Part shown: piece by piece, positions 50,170 to 58,127 of the stretch
Layout: every line of letters begins with the position of its first letter
Position numbering within the stretch: the first letter of the stretch is position 1
NCBI RefSeq assembly: GCF_001594015.1
Contig: NZ_LTBC01000003.1
Coordinates: 1 to 64,000, forward strand
Direction: 5' to 3'
DNA length: 64,000 nucleotides
Source: Moorella mulderi DSM 14980
Lineage (GTDB): Bacteria > Bacillota > DSM-521 > Neomoorellales > Neomoorellaceae
The notes under the pieces: model-generated
Databases searched by the model: none
The model's input: the letters and a program-made list of their open reading frames with translations, nothing else
What the model was told of the DNA's origin: nothing
Made by a program: the position numbers and the translations under genes

Positions 50170-51951
50170 GTGCCAGTATTGCTCATGGGTAATGAAGCCA
50201 TCGCCCGGGGAGCCATAGAGGCCGGCATCCGCGTAGCTACCTCTTACCCCGGTACCCCGGCTTCCGAAATAATGACGGCCCTGATGCATTTTGGACCAGA
50301 AGCAGGTGTGTACACCGAATGGTCGGTTAATGAAAAGGTGGCCGTAGAAATTGCCGCCGGGGCTGCCTATGCCGGCGCCCGGGCCCTGGTGAGCATGAAG
50401 CAGATGGGCTTAAATGTCGCTGCCGATGCCGTCATGAGCCTGGCCTACATCGGCGTCAAGGGCGGCCTGGTCCTGGTGGTAGCCGACGACCCCGGCCCCC
50501 ACAGTTCCCAGACGGAGCAGGACACGCGCCTTTTTGCCCGCTTTGCCAAATTGCCAGTCCTGGATCCTTCCTGTCCCCGGGAAGCTTATGAAATGACAAA
50601 ATATGCCTTTAAGCTTTCGGAAACTTTAAACCTCCCTGTTATCGTCCGCCCCACTACCCGCGTCAGCCACGCCTGCCAGGAGGTGGAAGTGGGTACCATC
50701 CCGCCGCGGCCGCCGGTGCCGGGGTTTGTTAAAGACCCCCGCTGGGTCATCATGCCCTCCCTGGCGGCCCGCCAGCATGTCTGGTTGAATAAACAGCAGG
50801 AACGGGCGCGGGCTGAGTTTGCGGCCAGCCCCTTTAATGCCGTTCAACTGGAAGGCCCTGTGGGGGTCATTGCCGGCGGCCCTTCTTACTTTTACGTCAC
50901 CGAAGCCCTGGAACGCCTGGACGTAAAATTATCCCTGCTTAAAATCGGTACCCCCTACCCCCTGCCGGAAGAGCTCGTAAGGGAATTTCTCACCCGTATG
51001 GAAAGGGTCCTTATCGTCGAAGAACAGGAGCCGGTTGTCGAAGACCAGGTCATCCGCCTGGCCTGGCGCAACCGCCTCCCGGTAGAACTGTCTGGCAAAC
51101 ATGATGGCTACCTGCCCCGGGAAGGCGAATTTAACGTCGACAGGGTAGCCGCAGCCCTGGCCCGCTTCTTAAAGCTGGAGCAGGAAAACCCGGCACCCGG
51201 CCTCCCGGCGCTGCCGCCTTTACCGGCCCGGCCACCCCTTTTCTGCGCCGGTTGCCCCCACCGGGGCTCCTTCTATGCCTTTAAACAGGCGGCCCGGGAT
51301 CAGGAAGTAATCTTTACCGGTGACATCGGCTGCTATACCCTGGGGGCAGCGCCACCCCTGGCCGCCATGGATACCTGCCTGTGCATGGGAGCAAGTTTAG
51401 GCTTGGCCCAGGGCCTGGCCAGGGTCCAGCCCGGCACCCGGCTGGTAGCCTTTATCGGCGACTCGACCTTTTTCCACGCCGGCCTGCCGCCACTGGTCAA
51501 TGCCGTCCACCAGCAGACACCCCTGGTAGTCGTCGTTCTCGATAATGAGACTACCGCCATGACCGGGCACCAGTCACACCCGGGACTAGCCACCGGCACC
51601 GGGCAGAGGGCCGTTGATATCGCCCGGGTGGCCCGGGCCTGCGGTGTAGAAACAGTCCTCACCGCCGATCCCCTGGACCTGGAGGCCACCATGGCGGTTG
51701 CCCGCCAGGCCCTAGCTGCCCCGGGACCGGCCCTGGTAATCCTCCGTCACCCCTGCCCCCAGATAACCAAACCTGCTACCCGCTACCGGGTCAATGCAGA
51801 CGCCTGCACCGGCTGCCGTACCTGTATTGACGAACTGGGCTGCCCGGCCCTGGTGCCGGCTGACGGCTCAGTAATGATTAATTCTACCTGTACCGGCTGC
51901 GGGCTCTGCGCTAAAATTTGTCCGGCGGCAGCCATGGAGGAGGTGGTCTAG
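50170..51951 (+). CDS. iorA: Indolepyruvate:ferredoxin oxidoreductase, alpha subunit
   Basis: A 593-aa TPP enzyme that oxidatively decarboxylates aryl pyruvates to aryl-acetyl-CoA with ferredoxin. The N-terminal pyrimidine-binding domain has SYPGTPASEIMTAL and VNEKVAVEIAAGAAYAGARA; the TPP domain has CAGCPHRGSFYAF, TGDIGCYTLG and FIGDSTFFHAGLP; the C-terminus holds two [4Fe-4S] motifs, CTGCRTCIDELGCP and CTGCGLCAKICP. Start GTG at 50170 with AAGGGGAGAG; the earlier in-frame GTG at 50137 is within the terminator. Confidence 0.95.
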   Translation: MPVLLMGNEAIARGAIEAGIRVATSYPGTPASEIMTALMHFGPEAGVYTEWSVNEKVAVEIAAGAAYAGARALVSMKQMGLNVAADAVMSLAYIGVKGGLVLVVADDPGPHSSQTEQDTRLFARFAKLPVLDPSCPREAYEMTKYAFKLSETLNLPVIVRPTTRVSHACQEVEVGTIPPRPPVPGFVKDPRWVIMPSLAARQHVWLNKQQERARAEFAASPFNAVQLEGPVGVIAGGPSYFYVTEALERLDVKLSLLKIGTPYPLPEELVREFLTRMERVLIVEEQEPVVEDQVIRLAWRNRLPVELSGKHDGYLPREGEFNVDRVAAALARFLKLEQENPAPGLPALPPLPARPPLFCAGCPHRGSFYAFKQAARDQEVIFTGDIGCYTLGAAPPLAAMDTCLCMGASLGLAQGLARVQPGTRLVAFIGDSTFFHAGLPPLVNAVHQQTPLVVVVLDNETTAMTGHQSHPGLATGTGQRAVDIARVARACGVETVLTADPLDLEATMAVARQALAAPGPALVILRHPCPQITKPATRYRVNADACTGCRTCIDELGCPALVPADGSVMINSTCTGCGLCAKICPAAAMEEVV

Positions 51952-52530
51952 ATGGATATTCTCATTGCCGGTGTGGGCGGCCAGGGAATAATCCTCGCCT
52001 CCCGGGCCCTTGCGTCGGCAGCCGTAACAGCGGGCCTGGCGGTACGTACGGCCGAAACCATCGGTATGGCCCAGCGGGAGGGCAGTGTCGTCAGCCATGT
52101 CCGCCTGGGAGTGCAGGAGGCCGGCCCCCTCATCCCCTATGGCGCCGCCGACATCCTCCTGGCCCTGGAGCCGGCCGAGGCCTGCCGCAACTTAAAGTAT
52201 TTACGCCCCGGCGGTAAGGCCCTGGTCTCTACGGCACCGGTAATACCGGTTTTGGCCGCCCTGGGGAGCAGTCCCTATCCTTTGGAGGATATCCTGGCCT
52301 ACCTGCAAAGCAACCTGTCCGGCTGCCGTTGCCTGGACGCCCTGGCCCTGGCCAGGGAAGCTGGCAGCCCCCGGACTTTAAACCTGGTCATGCTGGGTGC
52401 CCTGGTGAACTTCGGTTTACCCTTCCCTGCCGATGTCCTCCTGGCCGAAGCTTTAAAACTCCTGCCGGCCAGTGTCCATGAAATGAACCGCCGCGCCTTT
52501 GAACTGGGCCGGCGAGCCCTGGAGGTGTAA
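51952..52530 (+). CDS. iorB: Indolepyruvate:ferredoxin oxidoreductase, beta subunit
   Basis: A 192-aa gamma-domain type subunit (ILIAGVGGQGIILASRALAS, AETIGMAQREGSVVSHVRLG) that completes the catalytic site. It starts directly after the iorA stop without a gap. Confidence 0.95.
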   Translation: MDILIAGVGGQGIILASRALASAAVTAGLAVRTAETIGMAQREGSVVSHVRLGVQEAGPLIPYGAADILLALEPAEACRNLKYLRPGGKALVSTAPVIPVLAALGSSPYPLEDILAYLQSNLSGCRCLDALALAREAGSPRTLNLVMLGALVNFGLPFPADVLLAEALKLLPASVHEMNRRAFELGRRALEV

Positions 52531-52532
52531 AA

Positions 52533-53792
52533 ATGGGGCAATTTGATTACGAAAAACTCTACCGGCAGCAGGCTCCGGCCCTGCAAGCCCTAGTGCAGCG
52601 CCTCTTTGACAGCTCACCCTATTACCGGGAAAAGCTGACGGCAGCCGGTATCAGGCCGGGGGATATCAGGACCGTAGCCGACCTGGCGGCGGTCCCCCTG
52701 ACCGATAAATGGGAGCTGCGCAACGGCAAGCCCCTGGAACTGATGGCCGTCCCGGAAGAAAAAGTCGTCCGGATTCATTCCTCCTCAGGTACCACCGGTA
52801 AGCCCATTATTATCCCCTACACGGCCGGTGACGTGGCTGCCTGGGCTGAAATGATGGCCCGCTGTTTCGCCCTGGCCGGGGTTACCAACCGCGACCGGGT
52901 GCAAATCACCCCCGGCTATGGCCTCTGGACGGCGGGCATCGGTTTCCAGGCCGGGGTCGAGTACCTGGGCGCCATGGCCATTCCCACCGGTGCCGGCAAT
53001 ACGGAAAAACAGCTGGAAATGCTGGTCGACCTCCAGGCCACCGTCCTGGCGGCTACCGCTTCCTATGCCCTTTTCCTGGGCGAAGAAATCGAGCGCCGGG
53101 GCCTGAGGGACCGGCTGGCCCTGCGGGTTGGCCTCCTGGGTTCCGAACGCTGGGGCGAAAAAATGCGCAAGCGCATCGAAGAACTCCTGGGGATTGAAAC
53201 CTTTGATATTTACGGGCTCACGGAAATTTACGGTCCCGGCATCGGCCTTGACTGCCCGGCCCATGAAGGGATCCACATCTGGACAGACCACCTGCTGCTG
53301 GAGATAATTGACCCGGCAACTGGCAGGCAGCTGCCGCCGGGTGAAACCGGGGAACTGGTCATCACCACCCTGACCAAGGAAGGCATGCCTTTACTGCGCT
53401 ACCGCACCCACGACCTTACCTGTTTGAAGGTTGCAGCCTGTTCCTGCGGCTCGCCCTACCCCATGATCGAGCGCGTTCTGGGGCGGACCGATGACATGGT
53501 TAAAATTAAGGGCGTCAATATTTACCCGGGCCAGGTCGACCATGTCCTGCACCTCACGCCGGGGGCCGGCAGCGAATACCAGCTCATCTTGACCCGTGAG
53601 CAGGGCAAGGACCGGCTGCTGGTAAAGATCGAGTACCTCCCCGGCCATGAGGGCGATGCCGTTGCCGCCGAGTGCCGGCGCCAGATTAAAAACCGCATCG
53701 GCATCCTGGCTGACGTGGAGGCGGTACCCCTGGGGACTTTGCCCCGCAGCGAAAAGAAAACCCGGCGCGTCTACGACTACCGGGAGAAGTGA
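52533..53792 (+). CDS. paaK: Phenylacetate-CoA ligase
   Basis: A 419-aa AMP-forming ligase. The P-loop is HSSSGTTGKPIIIPYT, the adenine region YGLTEIYGPG and the hinge RTDDMVKIKGVNIYPGQV, with the C-terminal PaaK domain. It lies two bases after iorB. With Ior it links aryl-acetyl-CoA with free aryl acetate; run in the acid-forming direction it would yield ATP from aromatic amino acids. Confidence 0.93.
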   Translation: MGQFDYEKLYRQQAPALQALVQRLFDSSPYYREKLTAAGIRPGDIRTVADLAAVPLTDKWELRNGKPLELMAVPEEKVVRIHSSSGTTGKPIIIPYTAGDVAAWAEMMARCFALAGVTNRDRVQITPGYGLWTAGIGFQAGVEYLGAMAIPTGAGNTEKQLEMLVDLQATVLAATASYALFLGEEIERRGLRDRLALRVGLLGSERWGEKMRKRIEELLGIETFDIYGLTEIYGPGIGLDCPAHEGIHIWTDHLLLEIIDPATGRQLPPGETGELVITTLTKEGMPLLRYRTHDLTCLKVAACSCGSPYPMIERVLGRTDDMVKIKGVNIYPGQVDHVLHLTPGAGSEYQLILTREQGKDRLLVKIEYLPGHEGDAVAAECRRQIKNRIGILADVEAVPLGTLPRSEKKTRRVYDYREK

Positions 53793-53798
53793 AACACC

Positions 53799-54833
53799 CT
53801 ACACTTTACCGAAGGAACAGGCCGGGTAGCGGCAGTCGGGGCAGCCCTGGCAGAGGCCACCGGCTGCCAGCCCGGCTATATCTTTGCGCTGCAGCCTTTC
53901 CCCCGTTAAAACCCGGGGCAGGACCAGGTCAAAAATGGTGGCCCGGTAATACATCACACACCCCGGCAGGCCCATAATGGGCACCTCCCCCAGGTAGGCC
54001 AGCATGAACATGGCCCCCGGCAACACCGGGGCGCCGTAGGTGACGACTTCCGCGCCGCTGCGACGGATCCCTTCCGGCGTCACGTCATCGGGATCAACCG
54101 ACATGCCCCCCGTCAGCACCACCATTTCCATGCCGGCCGCCAGCATCGCTGCTATGGCCTGCCGGATTGCCCCAGCATCATCAGGTACAATCTCTTCCCG
54201 CTCTACTTCTGAGCCATAACTGGCAATCTTGGCCCGGACCACCGGGCTAAAGGCGTCTTTTACCCGCCCTTTGTAAACCTCACTGCCGGTGGTAATCAAG
54301 CCCACCCGCAACCGGCGGTAGGGGGCTATGCGCACAATACCACCCGCCTGGTGGCAAATGGCTTCCACCCTTTCAATCACCGCCCGCGGTGCCAGCAGGG
54401 GGATCAACCTGGTGCCGGCCACCACCTGGCCTGCCGTAACCGGGTAATTGTTATGCAGGGTGGCCAGGATGATGTCCGCCCCTTCATTAATTTGCTGCAG
54501 GGCCGGGAGGTTTACCTTCAACAAGCCGTCCCTGGCGGCGATAAGGTTTACCTTGCCTTCCTGGGGCTCACTAAATTTGAGGCCGTGATCGCCGTTGCCG
54601 GCTGCCGCCCTAGCCAGGCGAACGGCGGCTTCGTCTTCATGTACCTCATCCGGTCCCAGGGCCAGGACATACAGGTGTTCCTTACCCATTTGCAGCAGTT
54701 CGGGTATATCTTCCGGCTGAATAATATGTCCTTTCTTAAATCGACTTCCCTTGAACTCGCCGGGGACGATTTTGGTCAGGTCGTGGGCCAGCACCGTGCC
54801 CACGCTGTCTTCCACCCGGACTTTCTGGAGCAT
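53799..54833 (-). CDS. MoeA/MoCF-like molybdopterin-binding protein with Cys-rich tail
   Basis: A 344-aa protein with a central molybdopterin-binding fold: RLRVGLITTGSEVYKGRVKD, EIVPDDAGAIRQAI and VVLTGGMSVDPDDVTPEGIR, as in MoeA/CinA-type proteins. The N-terminus (VEDSVGTVLAHDLTKIVPGE) is MoeA-like but short. The C-terminus ends with four cysteines (CQGCPDCRYPACSFG), possibly a metal or Fe-S site. It may act in molybdenum or tungsten cofactor handling for enzymes such as aldehyde oxidoreductases. Start ATG with AGGAGGTAGGG. Convergent with paaK. Confidence 0.8.
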   Translation of the reverse strand: MLQKVRVEDSVGTVLAHDLTKIVPGEFKGSRFKKGHIIQPEDIPELLQMGKEHLYVLALGPDEVHEDEAAVRLARAAAGNGDHGLKFSEPQEGKVNLIAARDGLLKVNLPALQQINEGADIILATLHNNYPVTAGQVVAGTRLIPLLAPRAVIERVEAICHQAGGIVRIAPYRRLRVGLITTGSEVYKGRVKDAFSPVVRAKIASYGSEVEREEIVPDDAGAIRQAIAAMLAAGMEMVVLTGGMSVDPDDVTPEGIRRSGAEVVTYGAPVLPGAMFMLAYLGEVPIMGLPGCVMYYRATIFDLVLPRVLTGERLQRKDIAGLAAGGLCQGCPDCRYPACSFGKV

Positions 54834-54912
54834 CTGCCCTACCTCCTTGAGCTTATAATTCGACGTGTCTGAAAAAAAGCCTGCCGCTTAAAGTGAAATT
54901 TGATAATAAAAC

Positions 54913-54948
54913 ATTAAGGGCCACCGGTAATTAACCGGTGACCCTTAG
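54913..54948 (-). terminator. Terminator of the selenoprotein-trxA-ferredoxin operon
   Basis: A long stem AAGGG..ACCGGT / ACCGGT..CCCTT (54916-54946), followed by a moderately T-rich run on the minus strand. It begins right after the ferredoxin stop. Confidence 0.7.
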
Positions 54949-54951
54949 TTA

Positions 54952-55140
54952 CTAGATCAGGCTGATGGCCTGCCGGTCACAGGCCAGCAGGCAGCGACCG
55001 CAGCCCAGGCAGGTAGGGCCAATAAACCAGGGTTCGCTCTCCTCTTCGCGCAGGAAGGATTTAGTAGGGCAGGCGCTCATGGCCTGGCAATCGGCCCGGC
55101 CGTCACAAATGCTGGCATCAATAAAGGCATGGCGGGCCAT
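54952..55140 (-). CDS. Small 4Fe-4S ferredoxin-like protein, 62 aa
   Basis: It carries two cysteine groups: an irregular one (CDGRADCQAMSACP) and a canonical CLGCGRCLLACDRQAI. It may hold one or two clusters. It starts 12 bp after trxA with AGGGGAGA. Its linkage to thioredoxin and a CC/Sec protein suggests redox work, perhaps electron delivery. Confidence 0.85.
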   Translation of the reverse strand: MARHAFIDASICDGRADCQAMSACPTKSFLREEESEPWFIGPTCLGCGRCLLACDRQAISLI

Positions 55141-55151
55141 GTAATCTCCCC

Positions 55152-55478
55152 TTAATGTATGGCAGCTTCCAGCTGTTCCTTTAGCTTTTCCTTGGGCATA
55201 TAGCCAATGACCCGTCCCACTTCCTGGCCGTCTTTAAAGATAACCAGGGTAGGTATACTCATAATACCATAGCGGGCGGCCAGTTCCTGGTTTTCGTCAA
55301 CATTTACCTTGGCAAATTTAACGTTACCATCGTAGTCTTCGGCCAGCTGATCCAGCACCGGGGCCATCATCCGGCAAGGACCGCACCAGACGGCCCAAAA
55401 ATCAACTACCACCGGTAGCGGTGCTGACAATACTTCAGCTTCAAAGGCGCTGCTGTCAACATTAACGGGCTTGCTCAT
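55152..55478 (-). CDS. trxA: Thioredoxin
   Basis: A 108-aa thioredoxin with the active site WCGPCRMMAPVLDQL, DENQELAARYGIMSIPTLVI (cis-Pro) and the GY-KEKL end. The ATG at 55478 has AGGAGG ten bases upstream. It lies 19 bp after the selenoprotein stop, in the same operon. Confidence 0.95.
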   Translation of the reverse strand: MSKPVNVDSSAFEAEVLSAPLPVVVDFWAVWCGPCRMMAPVLDQLAEDYDGNVKFAKVNVDENQELAARYGIMSIPTLVIFKDGQEVGRVIGYMPKEKLKEQLEAAIH

Positions 55479-55497
55479 GTTTTGGTGCCTCCTAAAT

Positions 55498-55779
55498 TTA
55501 ATAATTTTGCACTCCATCGACAACCAGCTGTTTAAAGGGTCCAAAGCCCACCAGGTCCACATCCAGGCCGCGTGAAGCTTTAATCCCCTTTTGCAGGTAA
55601 ACCTTTAAGCCATTTAGCTGCTGAACAATAAAGTTTTTCACGTCAGCCGGCGCGCCTGCATACACGGCAGGACGAATTGATAGTCCAGCTCAACCGCCGC
55701 ACATCTCCAGTTTAATGGTAATGGTATCGGATTTCTCTTTGATATATTGTTCCGCTTTAGGGCTGATACGGATTTCCAT
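55498..55779 (-). CDS. HesB-like CC/Sec family selenoprotein (UGA read as selenocysteine at residue 30)
   Basis: A 93-aa protein with one in-frame TGA at 55690-55692. The frame reads MEIRISPKAEQYIKEKSDTI and LEMCGG before it, and AGLSIRPAVYAGAPADVKNF, KVYLQKGIKASRGLDVDLVG and KQLVVDGVQNY after it, then TAA. Both halves are one continuous domain of the HesB/IscA-like CC/Sec type, with CGGU where homologues have CGGC. After the TGA a stem CCTGC/GCAGG with loop CGTGTAT lies 18 bases downstream, extended below by CG/CG with one bulged T: the layout of a bacterial SECIS (bulged U, GU in the apical loop). AGGGGGA precedes the ATG at 55779. The function is unknown; the neighbours are trxA and ferredoxin. 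Confidence 0.85.
55654..55692 (-). promoter_or_regulatory. Predicted bacterial SECIS element
   Basis: It begins at the TGA (55692-55690). Stem CCTGC/GCAGG, seven-base loop CGTGTAT, and a bulged T above a CG/CG extension. The loop lies about 26 bases after the UGA, inside the range used by SelB in bacteria. Confidence 0.7.
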
Positions 55780-55840
55780 CTTTCATCCCCCTCTCTCGCT
55801 GCGATTATACTATAATTATTTTACGCTGTCAATAAGGTAT

Positions 55841-56008
55841 TTATAATGGTTTCTCTTCTTTTTGGGCCTGCAGGGCCTGGTAACGCAGCCGGGCGCGGCA
55901 GGTTTCGCAGGTGTAGACGGCATTTTTATCTCGCGCCAGTTTGCGATAATCCTTATGTACCTTGGTAATTTCTTCTTTACGACCGCAGAGGGTACATTTT
56001 ACTTCCAT
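55841..56008 (-). CDS. YlaI-like small zinc protein (DUF2197)
   Basis: A 55-aa protein with two Cys pairs, CTLCGRKEEI and CETCRARLR, forming a likely zinc knuckle; the sequence between resembles Bacillus YlaI. The ATG at 56008 has GGAAGGTGA. Role unknown. Confidence 0.75.
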   Translation of the reverse strand: MEVKCTLCGRKEEITKVHKDYRKLARDKNAVYTCETCRARLRYQALQAQKEEKPL

Positions 56009-56130
56009 CAGTCTCACCTTCCCTGAGGGCAATTATTCAACACGCCAGGAAACTTTTCCTTTTCGACGTATATTTTTTTTCATTATGGATAACCTGAATG
56101 CAGGCCCTTAAAAGTTTGGAGGGAACCACC

Positions 56131-57108
56131 TTGCAGCGCGCCGAATTTTACCAGCTGGCGGGAGTTATCCTGGACCTAGCGGTAGAAGCCCATGCTTTAT
56201 TACGCGGGGCTACCCAGCAGGAAGTGCCCGGGGTAAGGGAAGATAAGGAAAAATATCCCAACGCCGCCGTTACAACTATTACCATAATGAATGCCCTTGG
56301 AGAACAGGCCATGGGCAAGCCCCAGGGTACTTACATAACCATTGATGCACCGGCCCTCCGCTTTGAAAACCCGCCCGTTCACGAAGAAATAGCGGGTCTC
56401 CTGGCCCAGAAGCTCAACCTGTTGTTACAAAAATGGAATGTCGGTCCTGCCGACCCGGTGCTGGTGGTGGGCCTGGGTAACTGGGAAGCCACGCCGGACT
56501 CCCTGGGCCCAAAAGTAATCAACCAGTTTACGGTTACCCGGCATTTATTAAAATACGTGCCGCAAAATATGCCCCCGGGAACAAGACCCGTCAGTGCCCT
56601 GGCCCCCGGTGTCCTGGGTACTACCGGAATTGAAACAGCGGAAATCCTCAAAGGTGTGGTAGAAAAAACCCGGCCCAGGGTACTGATTGCCATTGATGCC
56701 CTGGCTGCCGGCGATCTGCAACGCATAGGCAGCAGCATTCAAATTACCGATACCGGCATTAGCCCCGGCTCAGGGGTGGGAAATCAGCGTGCCGGTATCA
56801 ATCAACAAACCATGGGGATTCCCGTGATTGCCATTGGTATTCCCACTGTGGTTCATGCCGGGGTGATTATTTATGAAGTCCTTAGCCAGATTCAGCAGTC
56901 TTTTCCTAATGTCAACCTGCAGCTCGACCAGGCCGTGGCCCAGAACCTTACCCGCAATGTCCTGGCACCCTTTGGCGGTAACCTGACGGTAACTCCCAAA
57001 GAGGTTGACGACCTGGTGCATAACCTGGCCTGGGTCATTGGTAATGCCCTGAACAGGACCCTGCATACCGCTCTCCTGCAGGCTAAGGCTGCCATACCGT
57101 TACATTAA
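56131..57108 (+). CDS. gpr: Germination protease GPR
   Basis: A 325-aa protease that degrades SASPs when spores germinate. The conserved blocks VLVVGLGNWEATPDSLGPKV, SALAPGVLGTTGIETAEIL, RVLIAIDALAAGDLQRIGSS and SPGSGVGNQRAGI match the GPR family (peptidase A25). I choose the TTG at 56131, seven bases after GGAGGG; the ATG at 56098 has no ribosome site. Its likely substrate is encoded just downstream on the other strand. Confidence 0.93.
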   Translation: MQRAEFYQLAGVILDLAVEAHALLRGATQQEVPGVREDKEKYPNAAVTTITIMNALGEQAMGKPQGTYITIDAPALRFENPPVHEEIAGLLAQKLNLLLQKWNVGPADPVLVVGLGNWEATPDSLGPKVINQFTVTRHLLKYVPQNMPPGTRPVSALAPGVLGTTGIETAEILKGVVEKTRPRVLIAIDALAAGDLQRIGSSIQITDTGISPGSGVGNQRAGINQQTMGIPVIAIGIPTVVHAGVIIYEVLSQIQQSFPNVNLQLDQAVAQNLTRNVLAPFGGNLTVTPKEVDDLVHNLAWVIGNALNRTLHTALLQAKAAIPLH

Positions 57109-57138
57109 AAAAGGATGGCGGTTAAAACCCGCCATCCG
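57106..57138 (-). terminator. Terminator of the SASP gene
   Basis: GGATGGCGG (57113-57121) pairs with CCGCCATCC (57129-57137); on the minus strand six T follow. It lies between the converging gpr and SASP genes. Confidence 0.85.
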
Positions 57139-57147
57139 GAATTGCCG

Positions 57148-57516
57148 TTACTGGGTCAATCCACCCAGCCCACCGGGATTGTACTGCTGGGCATTGATGT
57201 TTAACTTCTGGCCACCGGCATTATAAGCGGGGTTGGGCCCGCTGATGCGGCCGGTAACGTTCTGGGCGGCACCCAGTTCAACGTCAGTACCACCAAGGCC
57301 GCCGGCTGCCTGATTGCTCAGGGTCTGCTCATAAGCAGCGATCATCTTCTTGACCATGAGCCCCCCTACAGAACCGTTAACCTTGGAGGGCAGGTCACCC
57401 AGGTAACCGTCATAATTGGAAATCCCCAGTTCGCTGGCCACTTCCTGCTTGAACCTTTCCATCTGGCCGCGGGCCTGGGGGATCAGGAGACGGTTGGTCC
57501 TTCCTCCACGCGGCAT
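57148..57516 (-). CDS. ssp: Alpha/beta-type small acid-soluble spore protein
   Basis: A 122-aa SASP, longer than the usual 60-75 aa because of a Gly/Asn-rich tail (GPNPAYNAGGQKLNINAQQY). Family signatures: MERFKQEVASELGISN, containing the GPR cleavage region, and LPSKVNGSVGGLMVKKMIAA. It coats spore DNA. AAGGAGGTG precedes the ATG. Confidence 0.93.
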   Translation of the reverse strand: MPRGGRTNRLLIPQARGQMERFKQEVASELGISNYDGYLGDLPSKVNGSVGGLMVKKMIAAYEQTLSNQAAGGLGGTDVELGAAQNVTGRISGPNPAYNAGGQKLNINAQQYNPGGLGGLTQ

Positions 57517-57548
57517 TCAGTTTCACCTCCTTTTTTGTTGTGCAGTCT

Positions 57549-57578
57549 TAGTATGAGCCGGCGGCCTTTTTTTATGCT
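57549..57578 (-). promoter_or_regulatory. Sigma-G type forespore promoter of the SASP gene
   Basis: On the minus strand AGCATA and CATACTA are about 17 bp apart, matching the forespore sigma-G pattern (GCATA / CATACTA). It lies 33 bp before the SASP start. Confidence 0.65.
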
Positions 57579-57625
57579 TAGTATTATTTGGCTAGCGTAA
57601 CTTTACATTTATACTACAAAAAAGG

Positions 57626-57650
57626 AAAACACCCACCAGGGTGTTTTTTA
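57626..57650 (-). terminator. Terminator of the stress-like protein gene
   Basis: AAAACACCC/GGGTGTTTT with a four-base loop, T-rich on the minus-strand side. It overlaps the last codon of the gene ending at 57648. Confidence 0.75.
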
Positions 57651-58043
57651 AAGCCGGCCGCCATGGGCCTCAATGATCTCCCGGGCTTCCTTCACCCGGG
57701 ACGGCGTTGTTACTACGGTAACTAAAAAGCCCTCATTGCCGGCCACCCCGTAATCCTTTAAACCCACACCGCTGACCGAAGGGTCGGCGGCCAGCAGGGC
57801 CCGGGTATCGGTTTTTACCAGGGGGTTAATGTCAGCTGAATAGAGGGTTAAGCCGGTAATGGTATTGGCCTGGTTGGCCAGGGGATTATTGTACTGGTCA
57901 TTATAACGGGTACCAAAACGTCCTACCCGGTCAAACTGGACCTCAGTTATACCAGCCGCTTTCAGGGCATTGATGGCTTCCTGGGTTCTGGTACTGCTGG
58001 AAAAATAAGCCAGTAGCGAACGCTCATCCTTTTCTAATTGCAT
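57648..58043 (-). CDS. YflT-like general stress domain protein, 131 aa (tentative)
   Basis: LLAYFSSSTRTQEAINALKA and ITEVQFDRVGRFGTRYND, then DTRALLAADPSVSGVGLKDY and FLVTVVTTPSRVKEAREIIE. The alternation fits the ferredoxin-like YflT/heat-induced stress fold, but I am not certain. The ATG at 58043 has GAAGGTGA. Single-gene unit. Confidence 0.6.
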   Translation of the reverse strand: MQLEKDERSLLAYFSSSTRTQEAINALKAAGITEVQFDRVGRFGTRYNDQYNNPLANQANTITGLTLYSADINPLVKTDTRALLAADPSVSGVGLKDYGVAGNEGFLVTVVTTPSRVKEAREIIEAHGGRL

Positions 58044-58127
58044 AGGCTCACCTTCGTCGCTAATTTTAAGCTTAGTGTGGCTGAAAACTAAATTAAACAT
58101 GCCCTTTTTTGCTGGTAAATTTTACTT

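Noticed and set aside
55498-55562. Extended N-terminus of thioredoxin starting at 55562
   Set aside because: The added residues lie in the selenoprotein gene in another frame; AGGAGG before 55478 marks the real start.
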